Source: JAWXBG01 sp044375415 (GTDB lineage Bacteria; Bacteroidota; Bacteroidia; Flavobacteriales_D; Sanyastnellaceae). Taken from it: a stretch of 45,908 bases of DNA. Positions 18,701 through 25,813 of this stretch are shown piece by piece. Where the stretch lies: contig JBILMS010000024.1 of NCBI GenBank assembly GCA_044375415.1, positions 1 through 45,908 of the forward strand, written 5' to 3'. A program made the translations under genes and the position numbers. Below the pieces are notes generated by a model that saw only the letters and a program-made list of their open reading frames with translations, searched no databases and was not told where the DNA came from. Position 1 is the first letter of the stretch, and each line of letters begins with the position of its first letter.

Positions 18701-21025
18701 ACATAAATAGAGCCTAAACCGTTTTGGCCGGAGCAAAATGGGCTTACAATGCGATCGAGTTTTAGATCGATAATGTCGCCGACCGCAATGTACTCAACGT
18801 CCTTGCAGTTCAAAGCCCAGTTCTCCGTTTCCGGCCAGTTGTAGGATGGATCCCATGGATTTACTTTGTTAAATGCCACCATGGTATAAACATTACATGC
18901 ATCAGGTCCATTGTTCAATGAAATTGAGGATGTAGGCACACCTGCTGCTATGTTTAGACTTGTCCAAATCGGATTTTCCAATTGCGAGGGCAGGTAGATG
19001 GTCGGATCCCATACTCCTTCATAGAGGGCATAATCAATCGGTGTTAGACTCGACTGCGGATCATATATAGCGGAGTAATTCGTTACAAAATCTATAGTTG
19101 ACGAAAGTGAAGGATCGGCATTACACCCCACATTGGTGGAGGAATTTATGGAAAGCAATATTTCAGGAGGTAGCATGCTCTCTGTTATTTCAATCGGAAC
19201 CATACTTGTGCAACCATTTACATCCGTTACATACAATTCAAAGTCACCCAAACCTACTCCGGCGTATCTGACGATATACGGATCCGTGCTCATTACAGTC
19301 GTCTGGGCAGGTCCTATTGGACTACCATCGATGCTCCATGTGTAAGTGTATGGCAAAACTCCACCTGTAATAGTGGCGTCTACTATTCCATCATAGGAAT
19401 AACTGCACAAATTCGATGGCGAACCACCGGCATTTTCGATATAACCCGGATCTGAAATAATTGGAGTGTCGAAATTTCCAACATTAATAGTAAAAGTATT
19501 GACAAAACACCCAATATTGTCAGTGTATTGTAGTACATAAACACCATTATCCAGATTAAATAAACTCTGATCCGTACTAAAAGGATTTCCATTTAATGTC
19601 CACGCAAAACTTGGACTGTTTCCACCATCTACCACTGTTGTTGTTATAGATCCATTCAATTGTCCGGGACATTCATCTTCTACTACAAATGTTAAAATGG
19701 CCGGTTGTGCAACAGGAGTAATATTGATGCACGGCGGGTGACACAAACATCCGGCAATGCTGTTCTCATTTACATCGATAGACAAACACAAAGGTGTGCC
19801 AGGATTTACATTTACAAAGAGCAGTTGCACGGATACTTGAACCGGAACATTCGTCAAGGTCCCGGGTGCAAAAGTGATATTTCCGTTTGCGTCAAAGTTC
19901 ATTCCGTTGTTTATCACCACCCCATTTGGAATTTGCAAATCCAATGTAACCGCAGATGCATTAGGTCCGGGGTATTGTAATGCAACGTTAAAGGTAACCA
20001 CAAATGTTTCTTCACAAACAGTCGGGTCCGGAACTACTGTTCCTTGAATGGTAAGGGGTTCGGCTGCGGTGGGGATGATGCAGATGTCGTCGATATACTG
20101 GTCATTGTTAGTATTACCACCCACCGTCTGATTTGGGAATTGTGCCAATGGACTCGAGGGCTGCAGAACAAGGACATCATAATTATTGAATATGCCCGTA
20201 TTTACAAGAAATGTTCTCTCAACCCAATCCGTATTGGCGTTTAAAGGTGAATTCACTGTGTTTACAATACCATTAGGACCTGGCAAAAAACTACCATCTG
20301 TATTACTGTTTGCCGTTACGCAGTATGTGGCCGTTTGATCCAAAACAACTTGTAACATCGGCTGAAATATCATATTTCCGGGCACTACTGTGCTACTGGC
20401 ATTCTCAAAGGTTATCACATAATTCGTATTCGCTTGTAGCGGGTTTGTTAATTGTTGAATTACTGTCTCGCAATAAACTGGAAATGTTGCACTATAAATT
20501 GTCCCAGCAATAGTATGGGCTTCATTCATGTGCAGAATCCTATCATTGTCTATACAGCACTGCCCATTATAGGTATCAACAGGAAACCCATTGGAATATG
20601 GAAAAAATTCGTAAATATTTAAATCATTTCTGTGCAAAATATCAGGACTATAGATTGCGTTCATTCCGGGAAATCCAGTAATAATGGTATAATTCGGATT
20701 TATTCCATTAAGTGCCGACCAACCCAATGATTGGTTTACGTTGCCACAGTTTCCACCAATAGCAAAACCTAAAAGATTCGGATCCACAACCCACTGTTGA
20801 GTAGCAGCATTCCATACCAAAGGGTTCGGTCCAAGATTCTCAAAACTACCGTTAACCACTAAATTACATGGAGCATCCACATTAAACATTCCAGGGGGGG
20901 GGGGTATAAGAAGTGTCATCCGGAAATGGCAACATGTTCCATATAATCGATGGATTCAAACTATCAGGTTGAGCAAATGCAGAAATCGAACAGCAAATCA
21001 ACAAAGAGAAAATTAGCTTTTTCAT
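15706..21025 (-). CDS. Giant T9SS-secreted beta-helix/SprB-repeat protein, frameshifted in a C11 tract
   Basis: The long frame codes for 1737 residues, but its own start (near 20919) lacks a signal peptide. A signal peptide (MKKLIFSLLICCSISAFAQ) starts at the ATG at 21025 in another frame. That frame runs through DDTSYT-P-P-P into the C11 tract and then stops at TAA; with 10 or 13 C it would join the long frame. Modules: N-terminal NLVVNGSFENLG domain, cohesin- or PKD-like and SprB-like repeats (about 290-600), a right-handed beta-helix (about 870-1260, with CKFHNNRRDVHI-type rungs), a helical region, and a T9SS type A domain (about 1660-1737, KLFPNPTASFCTF, LSEGTYVLR). It is likely a surface adhesin or gliding-type protein. 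The frameshift may be a sequencing error, a phase-variable switch or decay. Confidence 0.82.
20894..20904 (-). other. C11 homopolymer (G11 on plus strand) at the frameshift point
   Basis: Eleven consecutive G on the plus strand break the frame between the signal peptide and the body of the giant secreted protein. Ten or thirteen would restore it. Tracts of this length are prone to slipped-strand change and to sequencing error. Confidence 0.85.
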
Positions 21026-21064
21026 ACACCAAAGAAATTAAGGGTTAGAAAAGAATAAGTAGAA

Positions 21065-21072
21065 CGAATGTA
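21065..21072 (-). promoter_or_regulatory. -7 box TACATTCG for the giant T9SS gene
   Basis: On the minus strand TACATTCG lies 39 nt before the signal-peptide ATG at 21025, which supports that ATG as the true start. No clear -33 element. Confidence 0.4.
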
Positions 21073-21157
21073 GGATTAATATTTGGGATTGATGCTTTTG
21101 TTGATAAAAATGTTCTAACCATAATATAGGATTTGTAAAAAAGAATACTCTCATCCG

Positions 21158-21174
21158 TGCTAATTTTTTTAGTA
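21158..21174. promoter_or_regulatory. Putative damage-regulon operator, site B, upstream of dinB
   Basis: TGCTAATTTTTTTAGTA matches TGCTAA-N5-TTAGCA with one mismatch in the right arm. A -7-like TATATTTA (21173-21180) overlaps its right end, so a bound repressor would block the promoter. The dinB ATG is 133 nt downstream. Confidence 0.65.
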
Positions 21175-21307
21175 TATTTACTCCCCGAAAACATCGCTCC
21201 CCCACCATCGCTCCGATTGTTTTTGGGTAAAGAGTTCTGCGGTCCGTGCATAGATAGGGCTGCGGATTCGCATATGGGATTATTCAACGAAGAGAAACGA
21301 GAAAGAC

Positions 21308-22525
21308 ATGAGCGAGCGATCTATTATTCACTTGGACCTCGACACTTTTTTTGTGTCGGTGGAAAGGCTGCTGGACAGCAAACTAAACGGACTTCCCGTG
21401 CTGATCGGAGGTACTTCCGACCGCGGAGTAGTAGCTTCTTGCAGCTACGAAGCACGGGCCTTTGGCGTGCATTCGGCCATGCCCATGAAACTGGCCAAAC
21501 AACTCTGTCCGCATGCCGTAATCATTCGCGGAAACTCTTCCAACTACCTAAAATATTCCGACATCGTCAGCGAGATCGTGAAAGAATCCGTTCCCGTTTT
21601 TGAAAAAACTTCGGTCGATGAGTTCTATGCCGACCTCACCGGAATGGATCGATTTTTCGGGTGTTACAAATTCGCCACCGAACTTCGACAAAAGGTAATT
21701 CGAGAAACCGGCCTGCCCATCTCCTTCGGACTATCGGCCAACAAAACCGTTTCGAAAGTCGCCACAGGTGAAGCCAAACCGAACAATCAAATTCGCGTAG
21801 AAACCGGTTTGGAAAAACCCTTTCTCGCTCCCCTATCGATCAAAAAAATTCCGATGGTCGGCGATAAAACCTATCAGACCCTTCGCAACCTGGGAATAAG
21901 CCAGATCAAGACACTGCAGGAAATGCCGATGGAACTCATCGAACATGCCCTCGGAGAGAATGGTGCTGCTATTTGGCGCAAAGCAAATGGGATTGATAAT
22001 TCTCCCGTCATTCCTTTTCACGAACGAAAATCGATCTCCACAGAACGAACCTTCGATAAGGATACAATTGATGTAGTAAAACTTAGAGGTATTCTTCTCG
22101 CCATGACAGAAAACCTCGCTTATCAATTGCGCAAAGGACATAAACTCACTTCTTGTGTAACGATGAAATTGCGCTACTCCGATTTTCAAACGCAGACGGT
22201 TCAATGCAGAATACCTTACACCTCTGCAGATCATATTCTCATTCCGAAAGTACTCGAATTGTTTGAAAAATTATACAACCGACGACTTCTGGTGCGATTA
22301 GTAGGAGTGCGACTGAGTCATCTCGTTAGTGGAGGATATCAAGTCAATCTCTTCGACGATTGTGAAGAGAAAATCAATTTATATCAAGCCCTCGACAAGA
22401 TGCGCAACAAATACGGCGATCGCGCAGTGATTAGTGCAGCAGGCATGCAAGCGCGTTCTATTGGTCGCGGTGAAAATCCTTTTGATGGCGGACCGCCGGT
22501 GCTTTTGGCCAATAGGAGGCAATGA
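21308..22525 (+). CDS. dinB: DNA polymerase IV (Y-family translesion polymerase)
   Basis: This 405-residue translesion polymerase copies past damaged bases. The palm shows the catalytic set Asp10 (HLDLDTFF, with aromatic steric-gate residue next to it) and Asp104-Glu105 (SVDEFYADLTG). GLSANKTVSKVA and KKIPMVGDKT (helix-hairpin-helix) follow, then the little-finger domain. A sliding-clamp-binding peptide of the QxxLF type (QVNLFDD, about residue 344) lies near the end and links it to the replication clamp. Length and order match DinB. The putative operator TGCTAA-N5-TTAGTA lies about 130 bp upstream, matching sites at SRAP and dnaE2. It is separated from those partners by toxin-antitoxin genes that look like later insertions. 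Confidence 0.95.
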   Translation: MSERSIIHLDLDTFFVSVERLLDSKLNGLPVLIGGTSDRGVVASCSYEARAFGVHSAMPMKLAKQLCPHAVIIRGNSSNYLKYSDIVSEIVKESVPVFEKTSVDEFYADLTGMDRFFGCYKFATELRQKVIRETGLPISFGLSANKTVSKVATGEAKPNNQIRVETGLEKPFLAPLSIKKIPMVGDKTYQTLRNLGISQIKTLQEMPMELIEHALGENGAAIWRKANGIDNSPVIPFHERKSISTERTFDKDTIDVVKLRGILLAMTENLAYQLRKGHKLTSCVTMKLRYSDFQTQTVQCRIPYTSADHILIPKVLELFEKLYNRRLLVRLVGVRLSHLVSGGYQVNLFDDCEEKINLYQALDKMRNKYGDRAVISAAGMQARSIGRGENPFDGGPPVLLANRRQ

Positions 22526-22608
22526 GGTTTTCAATTCAAATTTCTAAAAAATCCGTCAATGTATTCCGACTGCGGCAAATAAGTTGAGAGGGTTATAATT
22601 TGTATGGC

Positions 22609-22639
22609 TTTTGATCTTTAATTGAAATCGTTATATTCG
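22609..22639 (+). promoter_or_regulatory. Full promoter TTTTG-N18-TATATTCG, 4 nt before an antitoxin-like gene
   Basis: The -33 element TTTTG (22609-22613) and -7 element TATATTCG (22632-22639) are 18 bp apart. Only CAGT separates the -7 box from the ATG at 22644, so the mRNA should be leaderless. Confidence 0.65.
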
Positions 22640-22643
22640 CAGT

Positions 22644-22859
22644 ATGAATACGCTGAGAGTAGAAAAAATTGATCCAAAAGCCACAAAACTTCTACGAGAT
22701 CTAGAAGATATGAATCTCATTTCAATTGAAAAATCTAAAAAGTCTAGCTTTGTTAGTCTTCTAAAAAAGCTTCGAAATAAAGATAAGGCTAGTCCGAGTT
22801 TGACAGACATTACGAAGGAAGTTGAAAGCGTTAGAAGTAAACGCTATGGCCGGAAATAA
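22644..22859 (+). CDS. Small antitoxin-like protein of a decayed PIN toxin locus
   Basis: This 71-residue, highly charged protein (MNTLRVEKIDPKATKLLRDL, then lysine-rich, ending KRYGRK) has the size and helix-rich composition of the antitoxins that precede PIN toxins in Bacteroidota. The sequence right after its stop reads, in the same frame, as the start of a PIN toxin that breaks off after 18 residues. I recognise no named domain in the protein itself; the call rests on position and size. It has a well-formed promoter and no leader. An orphan antitoxin may persist to neutralise a related toxin elsewhere, or may be decaying. Confidence 0.6.
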   Translation: MNTLRVEKIDPKATKLLRDLEDMNLISIEKSKKSSFVSLLKKLRNKDKASPSLTDITKEVESVRSKRYGRK

Positions 22860-22919
22860 ACAAAAAAGATAATTCTGGACACGAATCTGCACATCTGTTC
22901 ATTGCTATTAGTTGGGTGA
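22860..22919 (+). pseudogene. Remnant of a PIN-domain toxin
   Basis: After the antitoxin stop the frame reads T-KKIILDTNLHICSLLLVG-stop. K-K-I-I-L-D-T-N is the hallmark N-terminus of PIN ribonuclease toxins (COG1569-like), where the Asp is the first metal ligand. No start codon precedes it at the usual place and the rest of the domain, usually about 130 residues, is gone. Confidence 0.7.
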
Positions 22920-22971
22920 GAACTGGGATCACTTGCTTTATCTATCGCACATTCACTTTACCAATATTTCG

Positions 22972-22979
22972 TATATTTG
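22972..22979 (+). promoter_or_regulatory. -7 box TATATTTG, 4 nt before mntA
   Basis: TATATTTG is an exact TAnnTTTG consensus; only AATT separates it from the ATG at 22984, so the transcript should be leaderless. Confidence 0.55.
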
Positions 22980-22983
22980 AATT

Positions 22984-23319
22984 ATGAAAGTGGTGGATTT
23001 TATACGAGAAAATCTGGAGGAGTTTTTGGATTTGTGCAGGACTCATGATGTTAAGACCCTTCATGCCTTTGGATCATCTACAAATATGAATTTCGATGAT
23101 TCCAAAAGTGACATAGACCTTCTCGTAGAACTTGAAACACTTGATCCCCTAAAGCGAGGAGAAAACCTTCTTGATCTCTGGGAAAAATTTGAATTGTTCT
23201 TTCATCGTAAAGTTGATCTTCTTACAATTTCATCTTTAAAAAATCCAATTTTAAAAAGAAGTATAGAATCAACCAAAGTGCTACTCTATGATGGACAGAA
23301 GCAAGAAATATCTCGCTGA
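22984..23319 (+). CDS. mntA: MNT-type nucleotidyltransferase antitoxin
   Basis: This 111-residue minimal nucleotidyltransferase has the signature G30-S31 followed by Asp43-x-Asp45 (GSSTNMN, then SDIDLLVEL) and a third acidic residue, Asp78, in KVDLLT. In the HepT-MntA toxin-antitoxin system this enzyme AMPylates a tyrosine of the HEPN toxin and so silences it. It overlaps the HEPN gene by 32 nt, the usual arrangement for this pair. All catalytic acids are present, so it should be active. The gene begins 4 nt after a TATATTTG box. Confidence 0.9.
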   Translation: MKVVDFIRENLEEFLDLCRTHDVKTLHAFGSSTNMNFDDSKSDIDLLVELETLDPLKRGENLLDLWEKFELFFHRKVDLLTISSLKNPILKRSIESTKVLLYDGQKQEISR

Positions 23320-23620
23320 TATTTTGCACGCAATAGAACTTATTGAAGAATTCACCTCAGAGCTAAACGACTTTAGCAAGTATGATTCCGATATAAAAAC
23401 ACAGAGCGCTGTTGAACGTCAATTTGCGATAATTGGAGAAGCTCTGAACCAATTCAAAAAACTCGAACCTAATATTCCTATACAAAACGATAAGCAGATC
23501 ATTACTTTCAGAAATAGATTGGTTCATGCCTATGACAGTCTTGACAATTCAATGATATGGGTAATTATGAAAAAACATTTGAACCCTCTTAAACAAGAAA
23601 TTCAGTCCCTTCTGAATTGA
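23288..23620 (+). CDS. hepT: HEPN-domain RNase toxin (HepT, DUF86)
   Basis: This 110-residue helical protein has the HEPN RNase motif R-x4-H-x-Y: Arg75, Asn76, His80 and Tyr82 in FRNRLVHAYD. Arg and His are catalytic, and Tyr82 is the position AMPylated by MntA in characterised pairs. The phrase AVERQFAIIGEALNQ is typical of DUF86. Two adjacent ATG codons (23288, 23291) are possible starts; both lie inside mntA, so translation is coupled to the antitoxin. Together the genes form an intact HepT-MntA toxin-antitoxin or phage-defence module placed between dinB and SRAP. Confidence 0.9.
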   Translation: MMDRSKKYLADILHAIELIEEFTSELNDFSKYDSDIKTQSAVERQFAIIGEALNQFKKLEPNIPIQNDKQIITFRNRLVHAYDSLDNSMIWVIMKKHLNPLKQEIQSLLN

Positions 23621-23751
23621 CATTCCCCTCTTGTTTATTTCACCACCTCGACTTCTCCTCCGCTCAACCACTTTTTTATCAATTCACGATTATGAGGGAG
23701 TAAACGAAAAAGGTCTGGAATTATTATACCCAAAATCTTATCAACATCACT

Positions 23752-23782
23752 TGCTAATTTATTTAGCATTCACTTATTTTTG
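23752..23782 (+). promoter_or_regulatory. Putative damage-regulon operator, site C, with -7 box, upstream of SRAP
   Basis: TGCTAATTTATTTAGCA (23752-23768) is a perfect TGCTAA-N5-TTAGCA palindrome. A consensus -7 box TATTTTTG (23775-23782) begins 6 bp after it, so the palindrome covers the space between the -33 and -7 elements. The SRAP start is 88 nt downstream of the palindrome. A second box, TATCTTCG at 23822-23829, could be another promoter. Confidence 0.72.
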
Positions 23783-23856
23783 ACACCTGAATATTCTGAA
23801 TGCAGAATGTGAGATAAGTTATATCTTCGGTAAACGAAAAAAGAGGAGGAACGAAT

Positions 23857-24678
23857 ATGTGTGGACGATATACGATCGTAACCAAGATCAAAGAAATCGA
23901 AAAACGTTTTGGGGTGGTCACCAACCATCCGGAGTTGTTTGTGCCCAGTACCAATGTGGCCTTGGGACAGCGAGCTCCGGTGATAACATCCAACAATCCA
24001 AAGGAGTTACAATACTTCCAATTTGGATTTACCCCTGCGTGGGCTAAAAAGCAGATGTACGTGATCAATGCGCGAAGTGAGGGGGATCACAATCCCGATG
24101 ATGATCCTTATTACACAGGTGCTCGAGGCATCATCGAAAAACCTATGTTTCGAAAAGCCATTCGTTCGCAGCGTTGCTTGGTGCCGGCCGATTGTTTTAT
24201 CGAAGGTCCAAAAAAAGAAGCGCTGAGTAAACCCTACTGCGTATATCTCCGCAATGGCAGAAGACCTTTTGCATTTGCCGGTGTTTGGGATGAATGGGTT
24301 CATCCTGCTACCGGAGAAATCATCGGTTCATTTGCCATCATCACTGCCGCATCTAATGAGTTGATGGATAAAATTCATCATCACCGAAGTCCTGTTATTC
24401 TCAATCCCGACGAGGAAAAAATCTGGCTCGATGAAAAAGTGGAGCTCAACGAAATTACTTCGATGCTCCATCCCTATCCTGCTGAAGAGATGAATGCATA
24501 TCCGATTTCTCCCGAAATTAAAAGTCCACGAGCACAAGGCATGCAACTTCTTCAACCCATCGGCGAACGCATCTTCCCTGAATTCGACTATGAAGTATAT
24601 CAAGACATCAAGATGTTCGGCATGGGGGAAACGAGGGCAAAGGAGAGACGGGATAGTGAACAGGGAACGTTGTTTTAA
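23857..24678 (+). CDS. yedK: SOS response-associated peptidase family protein (SRAP, YedK/HMCES)
   Basis: This 273-residue protein forms a covalent thiazolidine link with abasic sites in single-stranded DNA through Cys2 and so protects them. All active-site residues are visible: Cys2 in MCGRYT, Asn71 in VINARSEG, Glu116 in ADCFIEG, and His175 in DKIHHHRSPVIL (replacing the usual H-D-R-M-P-V-I-L). Full-length YedK is of similar size. An ideal Shine-Dalgarno AGGAGG (23844-23849) lies 7 nt before the ATG, which is unusual for this phylum. The operator palindrome and a -7 box lie upstream. Family members are commonly linked with dinB, umuC or dnaE2 genes, as here. The stop codon directly abuts an 8-bp repeat array. 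Confidence 0.95.
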   Translation: MCGRYTIVTKIKEIEKRFGVVTNHPELFVPSTNVALGQRAPVITSNNPKELQYFQFGFTPAWAKKQMYVINARSEGDHNPDDDPYYTGARGIIEKPMFRKAIRSQRCLVPADCFIEGPKKEALSKPYCVYLRNGRRPFAFAGVWDEWVHPATGEIIGSFAIITAASNELMDKIHHHRSPVILNPDEEKIWLDEKVELNEITSMLHPYPAEEMNAYPISPEIKSPRAQGMQLLQPIGERIFPEFDYEVYQDIKMFGMGETRAKERRDSEQGTLF

Positions 24679-25120
24679 TGTGCTAATGTGCTGATGTGCT
24701 AATGTGCTAATGTGCTAATGGTCGGTCGTTGGGTAAAACGATTAGGATCTCGAGATAATGTGCTAATGTGCTGATGTGCTGATGTGCTGATTGTCGATCT
24801 TCGGAGAGAAGATTCGGAATTTTGAAAACATCAGCTCGTCCATAAACCTGAACCCCATTAGCACATCAGCACATTAACTAATTGACCAATGTGCCAATTG
24901 TCGGTCTCCGGCAAAACGAATCGAACTTTTGAAAACATCTCTTCTTCTGCAAACGTAAACCCCCATTAGCACATCAGCACATTAGCACATCAGCACATTA
25001 GCAAATTGACCAATGTGCCAATTGTCGGTCTCCGGCAAAACGAATCGAAATTTTGAAAACATCACTTCTTCTGCAAACGTGAACCCCATTAGCACATCAG
25101 CACATCAGCACATCAGCAAA
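24679..25120. repeat. TGTGCTRA 8-bp tandem arrays, in both orientations, with longer interleaved repeats
   Basis: Five copies of TGTGCTAA/TGTGCTGA start at the base after the SRAP stop (24679-24718), and four more lie at 24759-24790. From 24858 the same unit is in reverse orientation (TTAGCACA/TCAGCACA) at 24858-24873, 24966-25005 and 25089-25120. Between the reverse blocks a segment of about 70 bp is repeated almost exactly: CAATGTGCCAATTG, CGGTCTCCGGCAAAACGAAT, TTTTGAAAACATC, TCTTCTGCAAACGT. Forward and reverse blocks could pair into a large hairpin. No gene is present. Confidence 0.9.
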
Positions 25121-25154
25121 TTAGTTCGTTCTGTCAATATGAAAATCAGAAACG

Positions 25155-25517
25155 TCACACTCGCTTCTTACAGGTTGCGAGGATACTATTCAGCAATTTA
25201 GAAACGGGAACCGTCTGCACGTGTACGTCGGTTGGATCTGGGAAATCTTCAGCTTCCTCACAGAGATACAACCAGTATTTCGTCTCTTCCAATTCTTTCG
25301 CTGCGATTTTTAACTTATGAATGAAGTCCTGTCTGCTTTCAGCATGCTGAGCCTCAGAAATGTTGGCACCAACTGAGGTGGAACATCTCAATAATTGATT
25401 GGCAACAATATACTTTTTGCGACTATCCAGCAAAGTGCAATAATTAATAGAGGCTAGGGCCAGTTTAAATGATTCCCGTACTAAAGCGTTCGATGAATTC
25501 TTTGGATGCCTTTCCAT
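25155..25517 (-). CDS. Four-helix-bundle protein (S23 / 23S rRNA intervening-sequence protein family)
   Basis: This protein of about 120 residues is all alpha-helical and has the family hallmarks SFKLALASINYC near the start, then NQLLRCSTSVGANISEAQHA, FIHKLKIAAKELEETKYWLYL and a closing hydrophobic helix. The ATG at 25517 is the likely start; a GTG five codons earlier would give 125 residues. Family members were first found in insertions of 23S rRNA genes, but most copies lie elsewhere in genomes and their role is unknown. Here the gene sits between arrays of the TGTGCTRA repeat (24679-25120 and 25748-25798), suggesting the gene and repeats belong to one unit. No ribosomal RNA is present nearby. 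Confidence 0.88.
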   Translation of the reverse strand: MERHPKNSSNALVRESFKLALASINYCTLLDSRKKYIVANQLLRCSTSVGANISEAQHAESRQDFIHKLKIAAKELEETKYWLYLCEEAEDFPDPTDVHVQTVPVSKLLNSILATCKKRV

Positions 25518-25747
25518 GTCTTCAGTTTTCACCGCAAAAATCTACCATGTTGTGGCTCTAAAATCGCAACCACATATTATTCGCAAAATTTGTATAGGTC
25601 AATAATGTGCACCATGAACAAAATAGAAAGCACATGAACAAGAGAATTTCTTCACAGAGATAATGGTTTCAATTTGCCTATAAACAAGAATATATCCTAC
25701 GAATTTAAATTTCGAAGAACTAGTCGTTTCCACCAACGAGGTCCCAA

Positions 25748-25798
25748 TTAGCACATCAGCACATTAGCACATCAGCACATTAGCACATCAGCACATTA
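25748..25798 (-). repeat. Right-hand TGTGCTRA array (six units, reverse orientation)
   Basis: Alternating TTAGCACA and TCAGCACA, six units followed by TTA, with the same unit as the arrays at 24679-25120. The rest of the gap between the four-helix-bundle gene and the CotH gene (25533-25813) shows no gene. Confidence 0.9.
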
Positions 25799-25813
25799 TA
25801 CAGGGTCCAATCT

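Noticed and set aside
21157..21603. 148-codon frame overlapping the dinB start
   Set aside because: It shares most of its length with dinB in another frame and has no recognisable domain; dinB is unambiguous.
24679..25120. Possible CRISPR array
   Set aside because: The units are 8-bp tandem repeats without unique spacers of constant length, and no cas gene is nearby.
25155..25532. A 23S rRNA intervening sequence
   Set aside because: The protein is of that family, but no rRNA sequence is present on either side.
24679..25798. Further copies of the damage operator in the TGTGCTAA arrays
   Set aside because: The arrays contain the half-site TGCTAA or TTAGCA many times, but never both arms inverted with a 5-bp spacer; I do not count them as operators.
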